Below, piece by piece: positions 49,306 through 58,393 of a stretch of 64,000 nucleotides of DNA. The translations under genes were made by a program, and so were the position numbers. The stretch is from Dictyobacter vulcani (GTDB lineage: Bacteria; Chloroflexota; Ktedonobacteria; Ktedonobacterales; Ktedonobacteraceae), in NCBI RefSeq assembly GCF_008974265.1, contig NZ_BKZW01000001.1, positions 1,364,001-1,428,000 of the forward strand. The letters run 5' to 3'. How positions within the stretch are numbered: position 1 is the first letter of the stretch; each line of letters opens with the position of its first letter. The notes beneath the pieces are model-generated. The model made no database searches. It had not been told where the DNA came from and worked only from the letters and a program-made list of their open reading frames with translations.

Positions 49306-49430
49306 ACTTTTACTCCTTATTTTTACCTATTTATAGTCTACAGAACGCGCATAATAGGGGTAGATAGCTATAGTATTTGCGTATTTTGCCAGATACATAT
49401 TCATTGGAATGTTCAATTTCACAACAAAGA

Positions 49431-49461
49431 TAAGCAGCCTCTCATAGCCAGAGGCCGCTTA
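49431..49461 (-). terminator. Stem-loop after the M23 gene
   Basis: TAAGCAGCCTCT pairs with AGAGGCCGCTTA with one mismatch; the minus-strand sequence after the stem is T-rich (TCTTTG). Confidence 0.55.
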
Positions 49462-49533
49462 CCAGTTAACTTCTGTACATTAGGGAAAGCTACACCAGGA
49501 ATATACATTGAAGGCCTGGCACATCTGCTATAT

Positions 49534-50818
49534 TTATGGCTGGACATTGATATTGCCACCCAGATAAGCACCACCACTGGGAGCATTAGAGCCACCAGCA
49601 GCTGGTACAAATTCCATACCATCGGCCGCTATCTGTGTACCAGATTCTCCAGTCATGTTACTCAAAACTACACTGCCAGTCGTACCACGGCGAAAGTAAT
49701 ATGTTCCCAGGCTCACCCAGCGTGTCCCGGTGTTAACGGTGCCAAAGGGTCCGCCAAAGATACCGATATGCGATTCATCAAGACGAACGGTATGGGCAAT
49801 CGTCAACCCTGGATTGGCCGGATTGATGCTATAAATGGTATAAGGAACCCAGCTACTGGTAGCATGGGTGTCGTTGACATAGACCCCTACCTCGTAGTAA
49901 CCGTCAGCCGGGATTGTGGGCCGCCAGGTTGCTGTAGCGCGTGCGCCCCCCGTATTGGTCCAATGCACATCACCGCGAATATTGGTACGGAAGAAATCAG
50001 ACCGCCAGGCACCGGTCGAACTCCACCCACGAGCGCCATCATCCACCAGGATCGCGCCAGGATACACACGACTTCCGCCTAGATAGGGTACAACCAGACG
50101 AGTCGCTGGAGTATCAACCCACAGATAGCGATCCCTGACAATATTTGGGTCCCTGCCACGTCCACTCCAACCAAATGGATCGGTCACGTTCCAGCTCGGC
50201 TGGTAATAAATCGACATATGCAGGTGCGGGCCGGTAGAGGCGCCTGTCGTACCACTGGTCCCAATCTGCCATTGAGTACCAACCCGATCACCATCCGCGA
50301 CTAGGATGGCGCTAAGATGACCATAGGCACTGATCAAACCATTGCCATGATCAATCGCCACCCACAAACCCAGCGATGAATTGTGATTGACCGCATTAAA
50401 CCAGCCAGCACGGATAACCTGTCCGGACGCTGTGCTGAGCACTGGCTCAAAAGCCATATCCAGATCGTAACCATTGTGCCCATCATAGCAACTCAAACGG
50501 GCCACACAATCATAGACAGAAGCCCCCAGTTCACACCGTCAAAACGCACAAACCAGCCATCATCGGCGTACCAGGGTTTATCATGATCCATAAATGAAAT
50601 GGTACGCTGCATAATAGTGCGGCTACCATAGTAAGGCCGATGCATAAACTGGAAGCCGCCTCGTAGTTGCTGCTGTGACTGCAGAGGCTCAGCCGAAGCC
50701 TGGTCAACCTGCGCCAGCCAATGCTCATTTCTCCCCCTGCCAGCAGAACAGACCAGCCCACCAGTAGCAGCAACAAAAACCAGAGTCGGAAATGTCGTCG
50801 AAACCATACAAACTTCAT
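49534..50818 (-). CDS. M23 peptidase with golvesin-like C-terminal domain (two frameshifts as read)
   Basis: Secreted peptidoglycan endopeptidase. Three frames join into one reading of about 428 residues: a signal segment (FVWFRRHFRLWFLLLLLVGW), then NEHWLAQVDQASAEPLQSQQ in frame two, and ASVYDCVARLSCYDGHNGYD in frame three. Each break is a run of five G (50733-50737 and 50523-50527 on the plus strand as C) where six restores the frame. The M23 zinc site is visible as GHNGYDLD and GPHLHMS. The C-terminal 200 residues resemble the golvesin/xanthan-lyase beta domain (TWRPTIPADGYYEVGVYV). The ATG at 50818 has AGAGGAT at fair spacing; the ATG at 50824 is too close. Confidence 0.8.
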
Positions 50819-50925
50819 AGCCATCTATCCTCTTTTACACCAGGGAAGCACATCTGAACATATTTCCCATAACACTACAAGATGGGAAGCAAGGGGCGTG
50901 CGCAATACTCAAATTCGGTCTTGTG

Positions 50926-52155
50926 CTATCCCCAGGCAACTATATGTGAAAGGACGGGCGAGATCGGGACCACTTGTGTCTCACCAGATGATCCCACATT
51001 GAGTTGGGCAGACCAGTAGCGAGGCATGCCTCCTAAAACGGTATTCACCGGATTGAGTGCGGCAAAGATGACGCGATCACTTTGAGCGGCCCAGGTAGGA
51101 TTGATATTCCACTGTTGCCCCGTCTGAGCTGAGGTTGCAACCAGACGCGTGCGATGGGTACGCAGATTAACCACGCCAATCGCGCTTTGCAAAGCCTGAT
51201 AGGAGGTATCGGCCCGCCGATCACGGATATTTGTACGCACCACGTAAGCTAACTTCTGTCCATCTGGCGACCAAGACGGCATGTAGCCATGACCACCATC
51301 CACCTCCGCCAATCGCTGCTGCCGCCGCCCCTGGCTATCCATGGTCCAGAGTCCTGCGGCAAGAAAAGGCGCGGGACTATCAGCCAGACGCTCATAGGCA
51401 ATCTGTTTACCATCTGGCGACCAGGCAAACAACCCGACAACTGACTCCAGTCCAGTTGTTGCAAAGAGATGTGTTTGATGGCTGCCATCGCTCTGCATAA
51501 CATAGGTATCGCTGCCCAGACCAAGGCCTTCTGTAGTTGAGTAGACGATGCGTGAGCCATCTGGCGATGGCACGGCATCAATCAATTTGGCGGACGACGT
51601 ACCAATATTAATATTGACATGAGATCCTGTGGCCGCATCTACCGACCAGAGACCGGGATTCCAGCTATCCCCGTTATCCAGCGGAGCCAATGGACCCAGT
51701 GGAAACATCGGACGGTACAGGAAAGTATGGCCATTGCCATCAGGTTGCCAGCGCAAGAAGTTGCCCATCACGGCATCAGGTCTGAAGGATACCTGATTCT
51801 GCTGGACATCATACATCCACACCTGCTCACCATGATCCCGATTGCCATCAATCGCCAGATAATGGCCATCCGGCGATAACTGTAATGATAGGACCGAATC
51901 AGAATTGACTAACCCAAAACTATTTCCAAGTGTAATCAGCGGCTGAGGACTTTTCAGAGGCTGCCCATCTGCCCCTTTAGGTGAGCGAGCCAGTACGAAA
52001 CCGCGCGCATCTTTGATAGTGTAGTAGATATAGGCATTTGAAGCCACCTCTGGAGAACCCAGAAATTGTGGATACAACTTCCATGCTGTAAAACCTCCAG
52101 CGATCACTGTCACAATACACAATATCAGAAGAGGTAATAAAATTCTTCTTTTCAT
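50926..52155 (-). CDS. Membrane-anchored TolB-like WD40 propeller protein
   Basis: About 409 residues. An N-terminal membrane helix (residues about 3-25, RRILLPLLILCIVTVIAGG) is followed by an extracytoplasmic beta-propeller with PD40 blades: VLSLQLSPDGHYLAI, AVPSPDGSRIVYST, LFAWSPDGKQIAYERL and SWSPDGQKLAYVV. Such proteins bind partners rather than catalyse reactions. The start ATG at 52155 follows AGGA at six bases. It lies downstream of the FemAB-like gene on the same strand, with a gap of about 260 bases. Confidence 0.8.
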   Translation of the reverse strand: MKRRILLPLLILCIVTVIAGGFTAWKLYPQFLGSPEVASNAYIYYTIKDARGFVLARSPKGADGQPLKSPQPLITLGNSFGLVNSDSVLSLQLSPDGHYLAIDGNRDHGEQVWMYDVQQNQVSFRPDAVMGNFLRWQPDGNGHTFLYRPMFPLGPLAPLDNGDSWNPGLWSVDAATGSHVNINIGTSSAKLIDAVPSPDGSRIVYSTTEGLGLGSDTYVMQSDGSHQTHLFATTGLESVVGLFAWSPDGKQIAYERLADSPAPFLAAGLWTMDSQGRRQQRLAEVDGGHGYMPSWSPDGQKLAYVVRTNIRDRRADTSYQALQSAIGVVNLRTHRTRLVATSAQTGQQWNINPTWAAQSDRVIFAALNPVNTVLGGMPRYWSAQLNVGSSGETQVVPISPVLSHIVAWG

Positions 52156-52417
52156 GAGCATTCCTAGTTCTGCATACGTTCATGAGATAATGCGATCTAT
52201 TAAGCAGGAGAATTGATAGATATCCCACAACTGGTGGAATAAGTCTGGTAATCCCAATCGACTGAACAATAAAGCAGAACAGGGCAAGTCCCACCAGCCC
52301 GACTGGATAGGACTTATGATAGGGTCACATGGATCAAAAAGAGTATGGGCGCTTTCTTTAGTGCCCCTGTGCGCCCAGGAGAAACGACCACAATAAAAGT
52401 GAGAACCAAATACTCAC

Positions 52418-53481
52418 TTAAAAGAAACGGCGCGCGACTTTCATTAAGAGGGGATGATAGACATGTTCATAGCCGCCAGCATAGTGCAATACACGGCCAC
52501 CCCAGCCACGCTTGAAGCGGTAAACACCGGCCATAGCTTCATCTTCCGCATCGGTAGCGGGAATGCCCCAGAAATCATACTGCCGGGCCCCCTGCTGTTT
52601 GGCCCAGCGGATCGCTTCCCACTGCAAGACATAATTAGGCATCAATTGACGCTGCTGGTTACTGGATGCCCCATAGAGATAGATGGCCTGGCCAGCCAGC
52701 ATCACAACCACAATACCTGCCAGCAATTGACCGTCATGCTCGGCCAGCAAAAGGCGCAACCGATCATCGGGCGCAAACACCTTCCAGGCCTGCTGATAAT
52801 ACGCCAGGCTATGAATACCAAACTGATCGCGCTCACCCGTGGTTTCCAGCAACGCATACCACGCATCCACATCTGCCAGCGAGTTTGCCACACGAATCTG
52901 GACCCCTTTACGGCCTCCGAGGCGGATATTATAGCGCCACTTCTCCTTCATCTGGGCCAGCAAACGCTCCTCATCAGGCTCCAAATCCAGCACAATCGTC
53001 CTCTGGGGCTGTACTGTTGGAAGAATACCAGCGCCACGTGATCGGGCAAAACGCGCCACCAGTTCACCCTCAGGCGTAGCCTGGTCGATGTCTGGCTCCC
53101 AACGCAAAGCGATTGCTCCCCTGCGGCGCAGATAGCGATCTAATTGTCTGAAAAATTCCTCACACAGTCCAGGTTGCAACCAATCTACGACCGGACCACG
53201 CGGGATATATGCCAGATGGCCTAATGCCAGCGGGACACGCGGCGCCGTTTTACGCAAAACTTGAGCAGCCGCCACTATCTCACCATCCACATATAAAGCC
53301 AATCTCAATGGAGACCAACCAGAAGTAGCCTTAAGCTCCCCCAGTCCCAACACTGCAAAAAATGGCCATACTTATGTCCCGCCACAAACGCATCCCATTG
53401 CTGACGCTGACTGGCAGGTACAATCCGTAGCACGGCTGGCAAAGTATTCGCTGTCGCCTGCGGCTTAACATCTGTTACCAT
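52418..53481 (-). CDS. FemAB-family peptidyltransferase (frameshifted as read)
   Basis: Double-GNAT fold enzyme that adds amino acids to the lipid-linked peptidoglycan peptide, or a related GNAT acyltransferase. The N-terminal frame ends GHFLQCWDWG and the remainder continues ELKATSGWSPLRLALYVDG in another frame. The junction has five G at 53338-53342 (as C on the plus strand), where six would restore the frame. Joined length is about 354 residues, fitting FemAB/FemX. Recognisable parts are MKEKWRYNIRLGGRKGVQIR and the C-terminal AIRWAKQQGARQYDFWGIP. The start ATG is 53481. Confidence 0.82.
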
Positions 53482-53673
53482 AACATTAACTCGACTCTTT
53501 CCAGGTATCATTTCCTTGAATAAAAAATATATGGCTTTATTTTAATACGAACTCATAGCCAAAGCCCACACATTATCCATAATATAAGCAAATAGTAACT
53601 CATGGCTACAAATTAAGAGGATCGGAACTCCATACATACAAGTACATAGCTGCGCTCACTCGATTGAATTGCA

Positions 53674-53682
53674 TGCTATAAT
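53674..53682 (+). promoter_or_regulatory. Extended -10 promoter of the TrkA pair
   Basis: TGC plus TATAAT (53677-53682), about 60 bases before the first TrkA start. No matching -35. Confidence 0.5.
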
Positions 53683-53741
53683 ATTTGAGTTACAACCTAA
53701 CTATCCTAAGCACCGGTCCTTTGACCGATAGGAGGCTATCC

Positions 53742-54173
53742 GTGAAAATAGTGATCCTGGGTTGTGGCCGTGTTGGTGCAACACTTGCCACACAAATGGA
53801 TGAAGCAGGACATACAGTATCAGTTATTGACAGCAGTAGCGACGCTTTCCAGCGCCTTCCTCTGAAGTTTTCAGGCGAGAAGATCGTTGGCAATGGCGTA
53901 GACGAAGAGGCCCTGCGGCGTGCAGGACTGGAAGACGCAGACGCCTTCGCTGCCGTTACCAATGGTGATAATCGCAATATTATGGCCAGCCAGATTGCCA
54001 AAGAAATTTTCAATATTAAAAAAGTTGTCTGCCGCATTTATGATCCTCTTCGGGAGCAAACATTTAAAGAACTTGGCCTGGAGACAATCTGTCCAACAAC
54101 CATCATCTCGGGTCTGGTCGCTGAATCGCTCACCAATAATACATCATCCGCAGCCGCCACAAAAGCAAAGTGA
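53742..54173 (+). CDS. TrkA-N domain protein (potassium uptake regulator, N-domain only)
   Basis: About 143 residues containing a single RCK/TrkA-N Rossmann domain. It has the NAD(H) motif VILGCGRVGATLA and the acidic end of strand 2 (VIDSSSDAF), with ITNGDN-type segment AAVTNGDNRNIMAS. The C-terminal TrkA-C domain is missing. The GTG at 53742 has GGAGG seven bases upstream. A full-length TrkA follows about 100 bases later; the pair probably forms a mixed gating ring for a potassium transporter, whose membrane gene is not in this window. Confidence 0.85.
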   Translation: MKIVILGCGRVGATLATQMDEAGHTVSVIDSSSDAFQRLPLKFSGEKIVGNGVDEEALRRAGLEDADAFAAVTNGDNRNIMASQIAKEIFNIKKVVCRIYDPLREQTFKELGLETICPTTIISGLVAESLTNNTSSAAATKAK

Positions 54174-54279
54174 GGATCGATTATCTATGATGACGACCCA
54201 TTGCATCTGTATGATTGATGTCATGGTGCGTAACATATATCCCATATACACAGGAAGAGAGTAGGAGAGAGGCACACAC

Positions 54280-54939
54280 ATGTATATTATTGTCGGGGGC
54301 GGTGGCGATGTTGGCTACTACCTCACACGGTATTTGCTCCAGCAGGGTCATGAAATCTTGCTTTTAGAGAAAGAGAATGGTCGCTTTCAGACACTTTCAG
54401 AAGAGCTAGGCCAGTCAGTTCTCAAAGGTGATGCTTGCGAAGCAAGAACCATGGAAGACGCGGGAGCACGCCGAGCGGACGCAGTCATTGCAGTAACGGG
54501 TGAAGACGAGGACAATCTGGTCATCTGTCAGATGGCTAAAGAGCGCTTCAATGTTGGTCGCACTATTGCGCGGCTCAATAACCCTAAGCATGAGGAACTC
54601 TTTCAGCGTTTGGGGATTGATGTCACCGTTAGCCCAACCAAGGCGATTCTCTCCTTGATTGAATCTGAACTCCCAGGCCAGCGCTTTGTACTCCTGATGA
54701 ATCTCAAACGAGCTGGACTTGAAATTATTCAGATTGTGGTCCCATCACTCTCAGCAGTCGTGGGGAAACAACTCAATCAGATCAATCTGCCACGCCGCAG
54801 TAATCTGGCCTTGATCATTCGCAATGGCGAGCCAGTCATCCCAACAGCCGATGTGACGCTTGAAGCCAACGATGAGATCTATGCCCTGGTAAATCGCGAA
54901 GGCGAAGAAGAACTACGCAATACCTTTGGTAACGCATAG
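54280..54939 (+). CDS. trkA: TrkA family potassium uptake protein (N and C domains)
   Basis: 219 residues. The N-terminal RCK Rossmann domain begins YIIVGGGGDVGYYLTRYLLQQGHE (trimmed: nucleotide-binding glycines at about 4-9), with LLLEKENGRFQ and AVTGEDEDNLVICQMAKERF. The C-terminal TrkA-C domain (about 138-215) has VVGKQLNQINLPRRSNLALIIR. Length matches the single-copy TrkA regulators of Ktr/Trk K+ transport. The ATG at 54280 follows AGGAGAG. It is likely co-transcribed with the N-only TrkA upstream. Confidence 0.88.
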   Translation: MYIIVGGGGDVGYYLTRYLLQQGHEILLLEKENGRFQTLSEELGQSVLKGDACEARTMEDAGARRADAVIAVTGEDEDNLVICQMAKERFNVGRTIARLNNPKHEELFQRLGIDVTVSPTKAILSLIESELPGQRFVLLMNLKRAGLEIIQIVVPSLSAVVGKQLNQINLPRRSNLALIIRNGEPVIPTADVTLEANDEIYALVNREGEEELRNTFGNA

Positions 54940-55017
54940 AGCGTTATCAACCCGGGGCGGTAGGAGCAGATGACCAGGGCCATTTGCTCCCGACCACGGA
55001 TAAAGGGAAACATACGC

Positions 55018-56244
55018 TTAATGTGTAGTAGATGTATCCTCTAGACGCTCATCAACATGTACCCGTGAACGCAATTCATCTTTACTCTGCTCATTCACTC
55101 CCCCCACCAATACCTTATTAGGCCGTTGAATCATCCAGGGTGCGCGCTTCCGCGAGAGAATCTGGTCGGCACTCTCACCACGCGCAGAACGATAGATGCT
55201 GGCCACGACCACCCAGGCCGCCGCGACTATCGGGGTTGCGATCAGAGCACCAAAAACCCCAAACAGCTTGGCTCCTACCAGCAATGAAAGAATCGCAGCT
55301 ACCGGATGCAATCCCACGGCATGCCCGACAATACGTGGACCCAGGATATTGCTCTCCAATGCCTGCATAATAATAAATAAAACCACAATAATTGCGGTTC
55401 TCCGCACTAAATCAGGATCCCCCTGCAGGAGCGACAACAGGATAGGTGTGATAGATGCCAGGCCCGGACCCACCATCGGGATCGTTTCAAAGAGGAAGGC
55501 CAGCACGCCACAGATTAACGCATAATTTCCCAGACCTGAGACCAGACAAATCAAACTGGTGCCAACTCCAATGATCAGGGCCAGCGTCAACTGACCACGA
55601 ATATAGTTGCCAACCACACGCATGAGCGCATCCTCAAACAGCAACACATTTGGCAACCAGGATCTGGGAGAGATACTGATCAGGTTATTCCGAATGCGTT
55701 TCCCATCCAATGTGAGATAGAAGCTTAAAACCGTGATCAGCAAGATATTGAGAAAAATGTTAACGCCATTGGTCACCAGCGCAATTACATTGCCCGGTAT
55801 CGATGTAGCAAAGTCATAAACTTGCCCTTGAATCTGCGAAATCGCATTCTGAATCTGCGAGTAGGGAACGCCCACATGCACTAACGCCTGGATGAAACTA
55901 CGCAGCGTATCAGGCAAGGAAAAAGCAAAATCAGAAATTGTGTTAGAAAACGTATTGACCTGCTCAACCAGTGAAAAAACAAGTTGATAGGCCAGACCAA
56001 TAATGGCACCTGACACCACAATATAGGTAATGGCAGTAGCCACAATACGTGGGATACCATATTTACAGAGAAAATTGACAGCTGGCGTCAATAGAAACGC
56101 AACAGCCATAGATAACAAGAGGACGACAATCGCCTCAACAAATTGCCCTAGCAGGGTCCAGACTGCCCAGAATATAATTCCAAAACAGACAATACTAAAT
56201 AATATATCGCGCGTCCGCTGCCAGTTAATCTGATCCATACACAT
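55018..56244 (-). CDS. AI-2E family transporter (PerM-like membrane protein)
   Basis: 408 residues with around eight membrane helices. Recognisable family parts are VAFLLTPAVNFLCKYGIPR (about residues 43-61) and the helix-rich C-terminal block IQALESNILGPRIVGHAVGLHPVAAILSLLVGAKLFGVFGALIATP trimmed to the core GPRIVGHAVGLHP near 307-319. Members transport autoinducer-2 in some species or act as Na+/H+ exchangers; the substrate here is unknown. In-frame ATGs at 56244 and 56238 are both possible, with GAGGGC upstream. A weak stem-loop lies between it and the convergent trkA. Its charged C-terminal tail is about 40 residues. Confidence 0.85.
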   Translation of the reverse strand: MCMDQINWQRTRDILFSIVCFGIIFWAVWTLLGQFVEAIVVLLLSMAVAFLLTPAVNFLCKYGIPRIVATAITYIVVSGAIIGLAYQLVFSLVEQVNTFSNTISDFAFSLPDTLRSFIQALVHVGVPYSQIQNAISQIQGQVYDFATSIPGNVIALVTNGVNIFLNILLITVLSFYLTLDGKRIRNNLISISPRSWLPNVLLFEDALMRVVGNYIRGQLTLALIIGVGTSLICLVSGLGNYALICGVLAFLFETIPMVGPGLASITPILLSLLQGDPDLVRRTAIIVVLFIIMQALESNILGPRIVGHAVGLHPVAAILSLLVGAKLFGVFGALIATPIVAAAWVVVASIYRSARGESADQILSRKRAPWMIQRPNKVLVGGVNEQSKDELRSRVHVDERLEDTSTTH

Positions 56245-56973
56245 TCAGCCCTCATCAGTGATAAATCTTACCCGCATATCCTCTGGCATCCATTGTGACA
56301 GTTTTTGGCTGGAAGAACAAGCTTATTGATGTTTTTCAGAAACATGGTGTGCCTTGCCATTTGCACATGTGTCGATACAACTATGAAAGCATACAGTAAA
56401 AACTTGCTGGCAGTTCCGTATACAATAGTACCAGGATGAAATATTTGTCATAAAACTACAGAAAAATCATAGAAATATTACCAGACGTTCACCTCAAATG
56501 AGCGAACACATTTACTAAAACGAATGAGAAGAGAAACATGCCAAATAGCATACAGTAAAGACGTAAAAACAGCCAGAAAGTATGGTTCTGTTGCCAAATG
56601 AGCCCTTTTCAGAAACAATATACAGTAGAGACATCGTATGGGGGCATATGTATATGTTGAAACTTTCTTTATTTATATGTCGTCATTTCCTTAGGAGCGT
56701 ACACTGCAAATTGCTCGGCTAACAAAAAGGAATAGCTCTAGAGCCAGGAATGTAAAAGAGCCTGGTGAGCCTTTCCGCAGGGCGTGGAATGTCCTTCATT
56801 CTTACTTGTTTTCCATAAACAGAGGCAGAAAAAAGGAGAAAACGTGCCTGAATAGCAAAAAAAATCGAGTTACAGCGTACGGTAAAAAAACAGTCACATT
56901 ACTTTTGTTGTTTATTACAAAATGGTAATCGTATCTTGCTTCATAAGAAAGCAACGTGAAAGAGGATGTGCCC

Positions 56974-57222
56974 GTGGCAATCACACCTACTACATTGTTA
57001 TTATCTATTCTACTTGTTTTTCTATTGGGATGGATGGTCGTTTTTGCATACCTTGCATTAAGACGATCTCCTGAGCCAGTAGCAGAGGCAAGAGTGGCAT
57101 CTGTACCACAACCCATCAAGGCACAAACAGTGCCCTCACAACTTCCTAAAATGAGGCCAATGGAGACTTTGCATGCGGAGTTGTCAAAAAAAGAACCAGT
57201 TCTGGAGCAATCCTTCAGATAA
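56974..57222 (+). CDS. Small single-pass membrane protein of unknown function
   Basis: About 82 residues. A membrane helix (about residues 5-26, TLLLSILLVFLLGWMVVFAY) is followed by a basic ALRRSPE stop-transfer and a soluble tail rich in Pro and Gln. No family recognised. The GTG at 56974 has GAGGA about nine bases upstream; starts further upstream would bury it. It lies after the 56245-56973 gap, which is A/T-rich and contains several copies of an ATACAGTA-type motif but no other gene I can support. The antisense 146-residue open frame over it is rejected. Confidence 0.6.
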   Translation: MAITPTTLLLSILLVFLLGWMVVFAYLALRRSPEPVAEARVASVPQPIKAQTVPSQLPKMRPMETLHAELSKKEPVLEQSFR

Positions 57223-57246
57223 GACGCTGTATATAAACACAAAAGA

Positions 57247-57288
57247 TGGCACCAACCTTACATCCATACGTGGGATAGGTTGGTGCCA
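57247..57288. terminator. Intrinsic terminator
   Basis: TGGCACCAACCT (57247-57258) pairs perfectly with AGGTTGGTGCCA (57277-57288), between the small membrane protein and the convergent gene. T-run weak. Confidence 0.7.
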
Positions 57289-57360
57289 GTTGTACTACTT
57301 AACCAGAGAGAGTAGAAGGGTCGAGTCAGGCAAGGCTGCGGTACAGCAGAAAGAGAGTAT

Positions 57361-58152
57361 TTAGAATTGTATGTGTTCTCCCGCACGAGGAGAACGGAAT
57401 TGACCGGCGTCATTGATAAACACAAAATGACTATCCTGTACATTCACGAGCATATCCACTTTGCCATCGTGATTTACATCTTTAAACATCAGCGTCACAG
57501 GCGCAAGATCTTGATCAGCCCCCACCAGGTCAGGTCCTAGATATACCCTGGATTTTGCGGCATCTCCCCCCTGCAACTCAATCACCTGAATATGGCGATT
57601 AAGGTTTAAAGCGATAAAATGACTGGGATTGGCTATCGAGTCATTATGCCCAACGGTGTAATCCATTTGAAATGTTCTGGGCCGACCATAGTGTAAATCG
57701 TCCTGCGTAACTTGCCACCAGTGGGTAATTCCGCTAACAAGCATCCATCCTAACAGCATACTGATCATAGCCAGGCCAACATAGACGGTCCAGTGTACCC
57801 GCGCATAACCAGATGTAGCGCGCGACGGGCGGCGGTACGGCACAACCTCCTCGGTATCAACTGGATAGCGATTGACCGGAGGCAACGAAGGCTGGCTGGC
57901 AGTACGGCGCTGTGGAACAGCGTGTTTACCTGTCAGGCGAGAGAGACCTGGTTCAGTGTAAGCAGACCACTGCTCGTCTCCGCGTGGGCGGTCGGTCTCT
58001 GTTTGCACATCACTACGGTAGCGCACTACACTACTCGACAAACGAGAAGATGGCCAGATATCGTCATACTCCTCATCGAAAATATCCGGGGTGGCCGGAC
58101 CCCTCCGGGTTGGCACGCGCCTGGTTGCACGAACATGCGAACTCTGCTCCAC
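57361..58152 (-). CDS. Single-pass membrane protein with Ca-binding-like repeat
   Basis: 263 residues. An N-terminal cytoplasmic part rich in Arg and Pro (1-120) precedes a membrane helix (about 125-147, VYVGLAMISMLLGWMLVSGI). The outer part (150-263) has beta-rich sequence with a loop FKDVNHDGKVDMLVNVQ of the FG-GAP/VCBS or dockerin type that can bind Ca2+. Function unknown. It starts with GTG at 58152, behind GAGAGGA. Probably an envelope protein. It precedes the DUF790 gene's end with a gap of about 240 bases. Confidence 0.7.
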   Translation of the reverse strand: MEQSSHVRATRRVPTRRGPATPDIFDEEYDDIWPSSRLSSSVVRYRSDVQTETDRPRGDEQWSAYTEPGLSRLTGKHAVPQRRTASQPSLPPVNRYPVDTEEVVPYRRPSRATSGYARVHWTVYVGLAMISMLLGWMLVSGITHWWQVTQDDLHYGRPRTFQMDYTVGHNDSIANPSHFIALNLNRHIQVIELQGGDAAKSRVYLGPDLVGADQDLAPVTLMFKDVNHDGKVDMLVNVQDSHFVFINDAGQFRSPRAGEHIQF

Positions 58153-58393
58153 ATCGCTACCGTCCTCTCTTTATATTTTTACCGGGATAGGAACTTTTGT
58201 TCTAACTACTTTCATAGTACATGAAACAACCAAACCTGTCAACAACTATTGGAACAAAAATACTATACCATAGAAAATCCAGAAGTGCACATACGCAGTA
58301 AAAACCAGAAACGCCGTCTGATTAATAGCCTTGAGAGGTGGAGAGAAGCGGGTTGGTACGCGAAAACAGCGCCTGGGATGGCTCGGTTGAGAG

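Noticed and set aside
56802..57242. 146-codon minus-strand frame
   Set aside because: Lies antisense to the small membrane protein, which has a ribosome site and a membrane helix; the minus frame has no such support.
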